From NCBI GenBank assembly GCA_023374025.1, contig SIJG01000021.1, forward strand, positions 970,474 through 1,034,473: a DNA stretch of 64,000 nt, read 5' to 3'. Shown in pieces: positions 46,035-59,599 of the stretch (the first letter of the stretch is position 1; each line of letters opens with the position of its first letter). Source of the stretch: Heterodera schachtii. Its lineage: Eukaryota > Nematoda > Chromadorea > Rhabditida > Heteroderidae. A program made the translations under genes and the position numbers. Under the pieces are notes generated by a model. That model ran no database searches. It was not told where the DNA came from and saw nothing but the letters and a program-made list of their open reading frames with translations.

Positions 46035-47491
46035 CTGACAAAAAATAAATAAAATGTTTATTTAACAATTTAATTTTTTTTTAATAAATTATTTATTTTA
46101 AAAAATGGACAGGAAATTAATAGGTGTAAATTATTCATTTTTTAAAATTTTGAATAGAATTTTTAATGAAAAAAGCAAATTTATAAATTAAAATTATGCA
46201 ATAAATAAAATTAAAGATTATTGATTAATTTATCATTCAAAAAATGAAGAATTTTTATTTTTTGAACCTTATTTATGAAGAAAAGGGGAAATAAATTGGA
46301 AATTTAAATGTTAAAAGTTTAACTTTTTATTTTTTGGAAGTTAACCAATGAACGACTTAATGCAAAACTTTTGTTCAGAGTCGGAGAAAAAAACATAAAT
46401 CAGAGAGGAAAAAATTACGGGGAAGAATCGATAAATAAATGAATAAATGGGATTAATACAACGGATAAATGCTGAGGATTTGCTTTAATCGATGTTCACT
46501 TTTGGGGTTGGAAATTGGAACATCCTTTTTGAGTAAAAAATAAAAAAATAAATAAAAATATAAAAATTTGTTTTCGAAATTACAAAATTTTAGCAATTTT
46601 AATTTGGATAAGAAAAAAATAACAAAAAGAAGGTCCCTTTTTGTTATTTAATTGCTTATTTTTTACAAAAAGCCAAAAATAATATTTAAAAATTCTAACG
46701 AAAATTTTTAGAAGAATTTAAAAAATTTTTCCCAGGCAAAGGAATTACTTTAGAAATTAATTATTAACCCTCTTTTATTTGGACATTTTCTTTAAATTTC
46801 CTCTATCCCCAAAATCCGCTACCCGTTTTAGCTCCCAAAAAGGGCTGAAAGGCCAAATATACATTAAGCATGCTTCATCTCCCTAGCCCCCTTTTGGCCC
46901 CTGATTTTTTATGGTTTTGTGTGTTAATTTTTTCTTAATTTGCTTTATCCGCTTTAGCCCCCGGCCCTATTTAATCCGCTTTATCCGCCCCACTTGAGGC
47001 GCCCCATTAATGGAGTTTCTCATTCATCGACGGATTTGCGCGCATCTTTCCCCCCCCCCCCACCCCCCCGCCCAATAATTTTTTTGTTGCGCATTTTTCC
47101 TGCGAATAATACGCCGCGCATAATTTGATTATGTGTTTGGTTGTGTGAATGAGGTGAGGTGTGCACATAAGCAGCAGCAGAAGAAGCAGAAGAAGAAGCA
47201 AAAGTGATTGAAGGAGGAAAGAAAAAGAAAAGAAAAATTTTATAGCCGAAAAATTGGGCAATTAATCCATTTGAAAAAAATGTTTTGAAATTTATCCGAG
47301 GGCAGGGATCAAAAAAAACAATTTTCATATAATTTTATTAATTAAAAATCCAGATAAAAATTTAACTGTTCATATAAAAATATTCTATTGTTGGTTGGTT
47401 GCCTCTCGTATTAAATTGGCATTTGTGAGGGGTTAAGCAAATTTAAATGCTCAAAAATTTTAACTGAAAAAAACATATACAATTCACTCAC

Positions 47492-47710
47492 GGCAATGGT
47501 GCAGTTTTGTGGTTTTTGCGAACAAATAAAATTTACTGTAAGAAGCACTTTTTCTAGGGTAGAAAAATGGGCTAATAGTGAATCTTAGTTCTCGGGTTTT
47601 ATATATATCATTTTGGTTTTATAGTGTTTTTTTTATCAAGTATTCAATTTTTCAACAAATTCTCAAATTAAAAAAAGTTTTCGCAGAAACCACAAAACTG
47701 CACCATTGCC
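47492..47710. mobile_element. Inverted-repeat element, 219 bp
   Basis: GGCAATGGTGCAGTTTTGTG at the left is repeated exactly in inverse at the right (CACAAAACTGCACCATTGCC), and pairing continues to about 30 bp (GGTTTTTGCGAA against TTCGCAGAAACC). No clear target duplication at the flanks. Class unknown. Confidence 0.75.
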
Positions 47711-50700
47711 TTCCTTATTCAACAGATTAGCAGCTGTGGTTTTTTGGGGGTCGGCTTAACAAAAAAGTTCCAAATGTTTGTTCAGAGGATTTGGAAAATT
47801 TGGAAAAATAAACAAATAAAAAAATAATAAGTAAATAAATTTTAACTTAACAATGTTTTTATCTTATTATGTTTTAAAATAAATAAAATTCATTAATTAT
47901 GTATTTCAAAAATTTTAAAAACCAAAAAATTACGAAAACAAAATCGATTCGATTCAATTTTAGCAGAAGAAAATGTGAACAATAAGAACAAAAATTGCTG
48001 GGGACAGCGGGAGAAAGGTCAAATGTGTAAAGATCGTCAAAAGAGATTAGTGAGGGCAAAGGGTAAAAAATTTTGAAATTTTCTTTTTTTTTTTCACAAT
48101 TATTTTACAAAAGGAAAAGAAGAAATTTTAAATAATAAGAATTTAATATTACAATAAATTTTTGAATAGAAAGGATTTAAATTAAAATTTAATTTAAGGA
48201 TGTAAACAAAAAATTTCAATTTTACTTGTGCCTTTTTAATTTAGAAAGGAGAGTTTTGTCCTTAAATGGTAAGGATTCTGTCCTTGGAATTTTTTATTCC
48301 AAACTTGAAAATTAAAGCATCTTTAATTTCAGTAAATCCATTAAAATAATTAGGCAAAAATATTTCCCCGGGAAAAAATCCAAAGGTTTGTCTTAAAATT
48401 CATGGGGTTAAACGAATTAAAATTTTACGAAAAATAGCCGAAAATTTAAAAAATAATGCCAAAATGAAAAAATATCGTTTTAAAGGAATAAATTAATTTA
48501 TATAATAATATTTTTAAAATATTTATTCTATTAAATTGTGTTTCAAAAAGAATTTTTCACTTTTTTTGCACGGATAATCGGAGGCTCAGCAGACAAAAAT
48601 TTAATGGAAAAAATTGAAATGGAACCGGAACAGCACAAAACAGCGGAAACAATAAATATGTGATAAAAACGAACGACAACAGCAGCAGAACACGCCACAC
48701 TCAAAAGCATACTTTAAAAAATTAGTTTTTTTAATGAATTTTCAACAAAAAAATTTGTCATTTTTAAGAAATGAGAAAATAAAGAAAATTTGGTATTGGA
48801 AAAAGTTAAAATTAATTTTAAAAAAAAGATTTAAAGAAGAAACCCTTATTTGAAAAGCCTAAAAAAGTTTAATTAAAAAAAATTCTGGAAAAATATTTAT
48901 TTTTATTAAAATATTTGCAAGAATATTTTCTATTTTTTAGTTCGATATTTATTGAAAATTGCTGTTTTCATAAAAAAATCAAAACCCTCAATAAAAAATA
49001 AGAAAACGAAAATTATCTCAGGAAATCGACTTAAATTTTCAATAATATACTTTGAAAAATTTAAAAAATTGAACTGTTTGTTGCCTGGTCCAAAAAATTT
49101 TAAAATTTTAATTGAAAAAATTCACTAGAATATTTTTAAATTCATCTAACCCTAAAAAATTTTAACTTTTTAAATATTTGCACTATAAAAGCTTATTTTT
49201 TTTCTTTTTTTAAAGAAAAAACAATAAAAAAAATTCGCAAATCGGCCAAAATTTGGCTGTGCTATTTATTATACGCATTTTGTTGGGGCGGGAGGGACCC
49301 CCCGCCGTCGGTCGCCGAGCGGCGGCAGGCGACCCGCAAAAAAAGTCGGCAAATAAATGGGAGACGGGGGGGACCATTCTCCAATTTCCCAACAAACCTA
49401 ATGGAAACGGAGGAGGAGGCGGGCCAATAAAACACAACACAAACATTGCCCCCTCCTACCCCCAAAATTTTATCATTGTGTGGAAAAATTGGGGAAGAAA
49501 AACATTGGTTGAAAATAGGAAACATTTTTTAAAATTTTTTAGGGCATTTAAACTATAAAAAAAAGATTTTTTTTTTTTATTAGATAATTTTTTAAGGAAT
49601 TTCTGCTTAGGTTATTATTTGTTTAAATTAGGATAAAAGAAGGTATTAATTAATTAAAAAATAGGAAATTTTTTGGAAAAAGGAGCCTATGACTGACTGG
49701 ATTCAAGGAACTGAATGAGTTAAAGCCTCTGTTTTTGGGTCGAGAAATTTCTGGCACTTATTTGAGGTCTTGACCTTGAATTTCGTACAAATTATGAAAT
49801 TAAGTAAAATTGCATTGAAAAAAAATCCTTTTCAAGGTGTTAATTCGAAAATTATTTGGACAATATAAAGCAAAATTAAAAAAAATATCGAAAATTTTTT
49901 TTTTTTTAATTTTGTTTACTTAATAAGAAAAAGTTATGAATGTCATCACAAATTGGTTCAGACATAGTTTAACTTAGAAGTAATTTATAAAAATTTTTGA
50001 AAATTATTAGACTAAAGCGAAAATAATATATCAAATGCACATTTACGGGAAAAAAATTTTCTGCCCGGAGAAATTCATTTACAAAATTAAAAACGCTTTT
50101 TGCTGTAAAAAATGGTGAATTCAGTCAGTCATCAGTTGACACACATAAACATAAATAATCAAAAGTAATGATGATGATGATGATGATGGGTGAAAAATGA
50201 ATGTTCATATGTACATACAAAAACCAAAATTGTATAGTTTGGTTAATGGATTTGAGAGAATAAATTGGATGAACGAAATGAGTGAAAATGGACGAAACGA
50301 ACGAAAGAATGGTGGGGCAAATTTGAGGGGGGGGGGGGGGGGGGGGAATGGCATTGGCACTTGACACCAACCCCCCAACCCACCAAAAATGGTGGCACAA
50401 AAAGAGAGGGCGTGGGTGGAACAATGGCATAGAAAAATTATATGAATTTGTAATGATTAGGGTGTGGATTTTAGTTATTAAATATTTGTTTTCTGCAGCA
50501 TTATTTTGATGAGATATGCACGAAAAGCATATTTTTTGCCCGAAAATGCTTCATTTAAATTCGTCACTAGGAATATGACGTCACTATTTTGGCATTTCGT
50601 AAATGCCAATATTTTCGTCACTATTTTGAATTTTTTGAGAATTTCTTTTCAAAAATGCAATAAAAAAGAAAAACATCCCCGAAGGATTGAATTTTCGAAA

Positions 50701-53700
50701 ATTCAAAATTTCATCACCTAAACTCAAAAATTTGGAAGTTTTATTGAGTTTCTATGGCAAATTCTATATTGCCTTTTGAATTGAAGAGGAAGGAGGTCTT
50801 CAAAATATGCAAAATGTTTACGCATAATGTAAAAATTAATTATTTAACTAATAATTAATTTATTTTTTAATCCAAAATAGTCTCACTACTAATATGTATT
50901 ATATTAATGAATGCAAATATATGCACAACAATCGTTTCATTTCGCATAACTAAACACAAAAAAAATATATCAAAAACATTTGAAATATCCACCTAAATCC
51001 TTCAAACACAGAACAAAATTTCTTATTAATTTTTAAAATTCAAAATTTAAATCTAAAAATGCAAAAAAAAATGATTTTCCTTTTTTATATAAATTTCCGA
51101 CTTTGTTGAGCCAACAGGAGAAATTTTTTTTAATGTAAGGGCGGCATCCTTGGAATTTTTGGGAAAATTCCCAAAGTAACATACCTATATAAAATATGCA
51201 AAATATATATAAATTATTTTTTTTAAAATGGATGCCAAAATTCTCCAATTAAATTCATTGGTTACCGCATAAATCCCATAGTGATCAAAAAAGGAGGGCT
51301 AAAAAATTTTCATTTTGAAAATTTGGTGCCATTTTCTGTGTCAAAATGGTTGGAGATGACATCTGCGCTACTTTTAGTGGTCATCCCCCCCCACCACAAC
51401 ATTCAAACTGTCTCCAATTATTTTTTTTTGTTATATAATTTTGGCGTTATGTGTCGTCTCAAATTTGCCGCCGCCGCTTCCCCGCGCCCCCATCTGCCGC
51501 TGCGCAATATGATTTGTTGTTGAATGATGCGTTTTGTGTGTGCTGTGCCCGTCCATCCGCGTCTCCCACCCCGACAGGGCGGGGGCGGTCGCGTCATTCT
51601 TCAAAATGCGCAATTGCCCCCCGGCGCCCCCCCCCACCCCCTCTACCAAATCCAATTCATCCCAAAGTTTGGATGATGACTAACGAAAGAAGGATGAAAA
51701 CGGAGCAGGAGAGGGTGACTAGGAAGTGGAAAAAAGGATGGAAGATGGTGGATTTGGAGGGAGATAAAGATTATGATAATAATAATAATATTAATAATAA
51801 TGAGGATGCGCAATTGGAATATGATTTTTAATGAGGGGGGAAGTGGAAGGAGTAAAAGAAAAGAGGTATTTTTAATAGATTTTTTACGGCAACTCGCATT
51901 TATATAAGAATTCCCGGGCGAAAAACGGAAAAATTCCACGAAAATTGGGCCTTTCATAAGGGCTTAAAATGTTCCGGCATATAGAGTTAGTAGGTAGCTA
52001 AGCGTGACCCTTTGAATTTCCTTGGCCAGAGAACTGACCACCGCTTGACATTTATTTAAAAAATGAAAAATACCCTAAGAAAAAACTTCACTAATTAACT
52101 TATAATTTTGTTATCATCTTCTGCAGGGTTCGCAAATTTTTTTTTTTGAAATTCAGGGCAAATAACCTTCAAAATTCAGACTTTTTTTTTGTGAAAATTG
52201 ATACATAAACAAAATTTTGTCGAACTCTTAAAGGTTATAAGTGTTCGAGTTTCGGAATTTTATGACCATAAATTGTTTATAAGGTAACAAAGTTCGAACT
52301 TTTATAGGTAAATAGAGAAATCTGAGGGCTATTGAATGATTCCAAAGTTTTTTGGCTTTGTTACAGTTAAACGACTTTAAAAAAATACATTGCCACAAAA
52401 TATTTGCCTTTTTATAAACTTTGATAAATTTAATGCCTCCTAACATTCTTCAAAAGCATTTTTTAAATATTCTTAGTGCCATTCGATAGCTCTCAGCTTT
52501 CTCTATTTTAATATAAAAATTTAAAAAATTTATTATTTAAAAATAATTATGGTTTATCATCTATTCTGGTAGAGAATACTTAAAGCTACCGGATGATATC
52601 AAGAATTTTAAAAAATTTAATGCTTTTAAGCCAGTTTATGATTCATTTATTAAACCATGGAGGATTTACGAATCATTCCAGTAAATGCCCTGTGCCTGCT
52701 GGCCATGAAAATATTGTGTGAAAAGAGTTAATATAGAAAAATGGACCGTTACAAAATTGAGACATCAAAAATGGAAAATTTTAATTATAAAAATAAAACC
52801 GTGCTGAGCCTAACCTAAAAAAGTATTAATGATAAAATATTTAAATTTAATTATCATTTAAATCTTCTTTTGCTGAATAATAAATCATAACTTAGCTCAA
52901 ACTTAGTCAAATTAAATAATCTTGGTATTGAGCAATAGATTTAGTGTCCCCCCTCTATGTTATATAATTAAAAAATTTAGCAAAATTTTTACAAAAATTT
53001 AACATAGAACGGTGCATGTAGAGCTATCGCTCAATACCAAGATTATTTAATTTTGACTAAGTTTCAGCTAAATTATAATTTATTATTCAGCAAATAAGAT
53101 TTAAATGATAATTAATTTAAATATTATTATCATTGATTTTTTAGGTTCGACCTAACACCAAATAAAACAAATATATATGTATATGTATATGTATGTATAT
53201 GTGTGTAAAAATTGTTTAGATAAATAAAATATATTTTTGTACCTTCGCCAGCAGCGGAGGCTGATGCCACGTGAAGGAATGACTATCGATGACAAATAGG
53301 CAAGGAGTCTTCTTCCTCCTTTTCCTCATCATCATTTTCATTTTTATGTACAAAAAATATTTAAAAATATATTTCTAAATAAGGAAATGAGAAAAAATGA
53401 ATGAAAATTACTGATTAAAGTCAGTACTAATGATAATGATAAAACGAATTGATACACAAAAGCAAAATTTGTAATTTGAGGGAGTCGGGAGCGGCAATTT
53501 TTCGGTAACGGTAAAACGTTAATTACCCAGTAATTATATATTCTACGATTTATATATAAATTTAAGGTCAAGGAAAATGTTGGCTTTTATAACGGGGAGA
53601 ACAAGCCAGGGAACGGGGTCGGGGAGAAGCCCAAAAAGGTCGGGGATCGGGAACGGGGGAGGGGAACCTTACCTTTAGATTTTTGTATAAATGAAACCGA

Positions 53701-54779
53701 AAGATAAAAGTAAATATATGGTTTTACCGCTACCGATTAATTACCGGTTTTTCTTTAAATGGGTCGGAAATGGTAAATTACTTGGGCCTTTGAATTAATG
53801 GGTTTTTTTTTCTAATTTTTTTTTATTGATATAGGCGTGTCGATCTTTGAAACAAGACAAATCTCGACTCGACAAAAAAAATATGTGAATGATCTTTCTT
53901 TAAAGATTTGATCGGCTTGAGAATTTTGAATTTTTAAATTTTTTTTATTATAGATATTTTTTATTCGTTTTTGTTATCTGCCCGAGATTTTGCCGTTTTT
54001 TAAAAAAATGTTCAGACGGGGAGTATCGGAGATGCAAAAATGTGTTGACATTTATGAGAGAGAGAAAGAGAAATAAATGATCGGTTGGCCTCTCGATCAG
54101 TAATATCGATAATGAAGAAATTGAAAATAAATGGTTGTTCAATGAACCGACCATTTGATTACTTTATGAATTGTTATTGTATTTTTTAATTGATCAATTG
54201 AGCCAATTCGTCAAACTGATTGACTGCGAAAAATTTAAAAACTATCTGAAAAAATTATTTTTAAAAGCGAGGAAACATTTTTTGATTGGGAATTTTGCGT
54301 AAGATTTAAATCAAGGGTTTTTTAAATTTCCAAAAATTGGCTGCTTTAAATTAAATTCCCAAAATATTGTTTTTGTATGGAAATCCAATTTTTGCCAAAC
54401 TCAAAATTTTTATGAATTTCCCAAATATTCATGGGTAAAAAACGGCACGCATAAATATTTTGCAGAATTTGCCAAATTTTGAATTTTTATTACCCAAATT
54501 CAAAGGGAAAACTATTTTAATAAGGCATTTGCTAAATATTAAAATATGAAAAAGTAAAAACAATTTTTTAAAGTATTTTCCAAATTGCAAATTTTATATT
54601 TTGCGCCCAAAAATTGTAATGGTAAATAGCACAAAAAATTGTATTAAATTTTATCCCAAGAAAGAAGAGAGAGAGATTAAGCAGAAGCATCCACCAAAAT
54701 TTGGTAGCACAACACAGAAAAAGAAGGAGAAGAGGTGACAAAATGAATGATTATGATGAGATGACGAAGACCAACCGCC

Positions 54780-55090
54780 GGCTGACAAATGAGTGACTTT
54801 TTTCGGACGGACGACGAAAACGACGACGACCGACAACGACACGACCGACCTGACCCCCAGCAGCAGGAGAAAATTAGTAGAAATTTTTCTCAGCCCCCCC
54901 CCCCCCCCTCCCCCCTCGGGGGCCGAGTGAAAATCCGTCGTCGTCGATCGACGAAGACGAAAAAACGTCCGTCCGTCCGTCCGTTCGGTTGGATGCGCAC
55001 AAAGTGTGGTGATGGGATGAGCAGCAGAAGAAGAGGAAGATGAAGAAGAAGAAGCAGTGCTCATCCCTCCCCCACTGCTGCTGATGATGA
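54780..55090. other. GC-rich island with simple repeats
   Basis: Contains CGACGACGAC words, four CGTC tandem units (GTCCGTCCGTCCGTCC), a C run and GAAGAAGAAG on the reverse. Reading frames on both strands are artefacts of simple repeats. Similar islands at 51455-51650 and 58090-58600 suggest regulatory or untranslated-exon sequence in an otherwise AT-rich intron. Confidence 0.4.
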
Positions 55091-56335
55091 TGGTGGAAGA
55101 AAGAACACAAAAACAGAAAAAAAACATTTTATGGGATTGGGAAAATTGGGATGACCAAAAAATGGGAATGTCCGGGGGGTGTAAAAAATGGGTTTCACCC
55201 ATTTTTGTAGAAAATTTTTAATAGGATTTACGGTGACCAGAAAAGGAAATGTGGGTAAGAAGTGGAATGATGGGATTGAGAAAAATTAGGGGGTGGAAAA
55301 TAAAGTTTTTATTTTTTAGGAAACAGGAGAATTTTTGGTTTATCACTTTTTGAATAGTTACGATAGATACTGTAATGGAATATGGTAGGATGATAATGAA
55401 AAATGGAAAATCGAAAGAAGAATTTAGGCTTTGAAAAAAGAGAAGAAAAGTTCAGCATATCTGCTGAAGGCTTACAAATTAGGGAGTGATTGCGCAAATT
55501 TAAAATTTTAATACGAATTTAATTAATTAACCCATTTAAAAATATTTTTAAATTAAATTAAATATATATTTTTTTGACGAGCAGCGGAGCTGCTGAACAG
55601 AGAACCCAATCCGCAAAATTTTAATGTTTTGTTGTGTAAAAAGGAGGGTACGAAAGATGGACATAAAATAAAAAGAACAAAGAACGCGCCGGCAGCGCGA
55701 CCTTCAACGACGGACGGATGGCAGCAGAACGCCAAAAAAGCGCAAATTAAAATCACAAATAAGTCGCGCAAATTTTACAATTATGTAATATAATTAAAAT
55801 TTATTTATATAAATGGAATATTTTAATGAGTAACAAAATTGATTTGACCATCAAAATTATTGGAAAAAAAAGAATAGCTAATGCATGTAAAAGCAAAGCG
55901 ATTTGTTTAAATGAATAAAAAAAAACTAAATAATTTGGACAAAAAGGATTAATCAAATGCGGTAATATTATAAAAAATAATGAAAAAATGCTTCAAAACG
56001 AACAAGTTTAATTAAGCTAATTAATTTAAAGAAGAACAAAATTTAAAGTTTGATAACATGCTGAATACTTTAAAATGTCAAAAGTTCACGCATTCTTAAA
56101 TTTTTATTTAGTTATTTAAAAAAAAGAAGAGATTTAAATGTGCAAAAAAAAAAACCAATTAAAAAAATCAAAGGATATTTAAATTAATTTGGTTATTTAA
56201 TGATTCAAGTTAATAAGAGCAGATAAAAATGATAATAATTTTTGATAATTTGGATATGTTTTATGGATATATCCAAGGATATATATATGCACTTTTTTTA
56301 AATTATTCATTAATTTTTGTAATAAGTGCCCCCAC

Positions 56336-56479
56336 CTGTTCAATTAGTGGCTTTTTTGCTTCTTGCTCAAATTTTTGGTCAACTGTCAAGCTGATGTCCT
56401 CGTCAATGTATCTTTGCGGCTGCTCGTGCAATGGACGATTTTGTTGATCAATTTGTTGATCAGAGCCACAATTGGACAT
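56336..56479 (-). CDS. Candidate first coding exon of the membrane-protein gene
   Basis: Acceptor AATTCCAG lies just upstream of the ATG; the minus-strand frame reads MSNCGSDQQIDQQNRPLHEQ, then YIDEDISLTVDQKFEQ and KKPLIEQ, ending at donor CAG/GTGGGGGC in phase 0. This fits the phase-0 acceptor at 46034, which is open two codons before its own ATG (CS-MPTAPS). The glutamine-rich composition matches the disordered N-terminus there. The linkage is inference across 10 kb, and another exon could lie between. Reading through the donor gives a stop after about ten codons. Confidence 0.5.
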
Positions 56480-56519
56480 CAAAAAACTGGAATTTAATCA
56501 TTTAAATTATTGAAAGGAT

Positions 56520-56710
56520 TTAATTAGGTTAATAACCGCACTGATCAAAGGGATGAAGAAGTCGCGCTTTCGAGTCACAGGATGAAACTGATCTGAAAGA
56601 GTTCAAAACATTCTAACTTTTAACTTCCTAAGAATTCTGATCACTCTAACCTACCACTGAATTTGTTAAGTTTTGTGATCGCCGTCCGTTGTTGTGATCG
56701 GATACTGCTA
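56520..56710 (-). other. Two possible small upstream exons
   Basis: Minus-strand segments bounded by TTTAG...GTAGGT (about 56703-56653) and TTTCAG...GTTATT (about 56590-56538) are open and join in phase 1 (SIRSQQRTAITKLNKFS, DQFHPVTRKRDFF). They do not stay in frame with the exon at 56479, so they would be 5' untranslated exons or a separate short gene. Confidence 0.3.
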
Positions 56711-58013
56711 AATTGGAAATTATTTAAAAAATTAAATTTTCATGCTTAACCTTTTACTGATCACTGTGATCAATGCCAGAATTTAATCAGTTTATGATGT
56801 GCTTTCGAGGATTGAAAAGTGATTGGAAATATAAAAACGCAGATTGGAATGGATCGATGCTGTGATCTGTCAAATTCAAATTTCAAATAACCAAATTAAA
56901 CATTTCGGCAATTATTTGCTTTCACTTTACCTATTTTTTCTAATTTTAATGCAAAATTTATCGCGTTCAAAAAGCGGTTTAATGCTGCTACAAGAATTTT
57001 TTTTCAACAAAATTGTAAACAAATTGTGCTTTTGACGAAAACAAATTTATTGATAATTTTTTTAAGAATGACCGAAATTTAGGAATTTTTTCTTAAAAAA
57101 AAATCATTCTTAGTTATTTAGAGGGAATTATAAAATTCAAAAACAGAAAATAATGAAATGTCATAAAATCAATCAAGACATAAAACCTCCAAATTAAGGA
57201 CAAGTCTTGGAAAAAAAGAACTAAATAAGGACAAATTGCTTTTAAAGTGTGCCGGTAAGCAAAATGAAAATATTTTTTATAAATAAATAAATTTTATTAA
57301 ATTTTTTGTAATTTAACAGCAATGTGAACGTCAACAACAAAAATGGCTGATGAATGAATAATTTAGAAAAAAAGGAAGGATGGATGACAAATAGTTGTTG
57401 GGAAATCCATTTTTCTTTCTATCAAACGGAAATTGCTTGGAATGTAATTTTTTTTAATTGTATAAAAATGAAAATTTAATTTGTATTAAAACTTTTAAAA
57501 TAAATAATCAAAAAATTGAGTTAGTTTTTGGGATTGAAATAATTTATTTTTGCAACAAAATCTGTTAATGACAATGATTAGCGATTAAAAAATCAGTGGA
57601 AATCGTAAAAAATGACTCCAAAAAAGATGGAAATGCAATTTGCAGAAAATTTAATTGACAAAAAAATTATATTACGCAAAGAAATGATTAATGCTCACAA
57701 TTTTCAATTGATTTCATTTTTTGCTATATAACAAAAGAAAGTTGATCACTACAGCATCAGCGTAATACTAATTAAGTTTTTTTTTTTTCAAAGATGTAAC
57801 TCTAATTTCAAATTTTTACACTTAAATTTAATTAAAATCATTAAACGACATTTTTGTTAAAATAGGAGACATTCAAAAATCTATTTTTGAAGCAAATAGT
57901 TCATAGTTTGATCACAACTGAGAAGAATTGGTAAAAGAATAAATTGATCAATTACTGTTAATTTTAAAAGTAAATCAAATATCGACGATTTCGAGGAGTA
58001 CATCATTTGCTGC

Positions 58014-58604
58014 TTGGTAATTGATCAATTTCTTGGAAAGAAGAAATCAACATGCATTAATTGGTTGGTTCAATCACTGTTAAATTTCAAAACGGAAATG
58101 CCGCCGGGGCAGCGCCGCCGCTCAAATTTAATTGTCAAGAATGCGCCGCAGCATTTTGCTCCAGCCCGGGAGAAAATTGATCACAGCCATTCATTCACCG
58201 ATTCTCGAGAGCGATTTAACCCAGAAAAGGTTTCCTCCCCCCCCCCATTCACATTCATTCATTCGCATTTCACCGTTGGCGTTGTCGTCCGTTTTCGCGT
58301 CAATACTCACCCCGTCCCCTCCCACCCCCCGCCCGCCCCCGTTAAACTGTTGGCTATGTTCAGTTTGTTGCTGACTGATCACAATCTCCGCGCCACGTCC
58401 CCCCACCCGACCCCTCCGGCGAGAAATGATTGTGCTGCTGATGAGATGACGAAGGAAACACGACGATCGACGACGAGCAGCAAAATGACAAATTTTACGA
58501 TTTTAAAACTTTACCCAAACTCCCCCGCCGCGGGGCCTACGGGGGACGGGGGGGGGGCACGCGGTGACAAATTTCTTCATTCAAACGATGTCTTTTATGG
58601 ATGA
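58014..58604. other. GC-rich island, probable promoter or 5' region
   Basis: A stretch much richer in G/C than its surroundings, with CGCCGCC, CCCCCACCC and several CGACGA words, and CATTCATTCATTCAC repeats. A 196-codon frame on the plus strand is low in typical codons and has C-run proline stretches, so I do not accept it as a gene. It lies about 1.5 kb beyond the candidate first exon of the minus-strand gene, where a promoter would be expected. Confidence 0.35.
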
Positions 58605-59599
58605 ATTGAGGGGGAGGGTAGGGGGGGGGAAGGAAATTGTAACGGACGTGGAATGAGTTTGAATGTTGGAAATAAACAACAACAAAAAAATGTGAATTAG
58701 GGAAATGGAAAAGAAATATTTAAAATTGGAAATATATTTAATTATTTTTAATTAAAAAAATTAATTAACGAAATCTCCAGCGTGGCGATGGATAAAGAAA
58801 TGAAGAAGAGTATAAAAAGCAAATAGAGAAGATATTGAAATTTTGAAACGCAAAATTGTTTGAATAATTGTGAGATAAAGAGAAAGTGAAAATGAAATTG
58901 AAATTGTAATTTTAAATTATTAAAAAAGGAAATTCAAAATTAAAAAAGAAATTTTTTATCAAAGCTTTAATCTCTATCAAAATAGTTCTTAATGAAATTT
59001 TTTCTTTTTATTATTCAGGCAAACAAAGCGAAAAAGGTGTAAATTAAAACAAAAAGTGCTTTAAAATTGGAAAATTGGAAATTTTAATTTTATTCTTTTT
59101 CTATGTATTTTTAATTTTAATTTTTCTTGAAAATGCAACGAAGTTAAATACGGAACTATTGAAATTGATGGGATTAAAGGTTGGGAATTGAAAATTTGAA
59201 ACAAATTAAATTTTTCCAAAAGAAAGAGGCAAAAAAATGGTTAATTAGATTTGTTAGAATACGACAAAATGAAAAGTTTAACAAATGACGCAATAAAATA
59301 ATTAATATTTTTAATTTAAAACAACTTATATTGCAACTTTTTTTTTGCATTTTTTTTGGAAAAATAATAATTATTCTCTGAATAATGAATTTTTTTATAA
59401 AAATTAATTGCTTGCCTTATAAATCAAAAAAAAAAACATAAAAAGATTTTTTTTTTTTTTGCATATTTTAAATTGTATAAAAACAAATTTTATCATTTTT
59501 AAATGCTTAAAGTAACATAGAAATGATAAATGTCAGCAATCTTTGTGTTTTTTAATGCCTAAAATAACAAAAAATAGAAAATAACAAAGCATTTTTGTG
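58605..59599. other. AT-rich intergenic, nothing seen
   Basis: A G run at 58620-58631 and A/T homopolymers. No coding or repeat signal that I can support. Confidence 0.6.

Larger units (their letters stand above)
46040..56330. other. 10-kb gene-poor stretch, probable long intron
   Basis: No convincing coding exon. Notable parts are a C run at 47050-47068, an inverted-repeat element at 47492-47710, a GC-rich patch at 49285-49425, a GAT run at 50167-50188 and a G run at 50327-50347. Further GC-rich patches lie at 51455-51650 and 54780-55090, with a TATG microsatellite at 53170-53205. If the exon at 56336-56479 belongs to the membrane-protein gene, this is its first large intron. Confidence 0.5.

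Noticed and set aside
53235..53340. A possible exon between 56336 and 46034 on the minus strand (SFTWHQPPLLAK).
   Set aside because: No acceptor consensus and it is bordered by GAT/GAA repeats; it cannot be supported from sequence alone.
54651..55202. Opposed frames of 84 and 183 codons.
   Set aside because: Both derive from CGA, GAA and CGTC simple repeats; no splice or domain evidence.
58014..58604. A 196-codon plus-strand frame in GC-rich DNA.
   Set aside because: Low-complexity proline stretches and no homologous or family words. It overlaps a GC island better explained as regulatory DNA.
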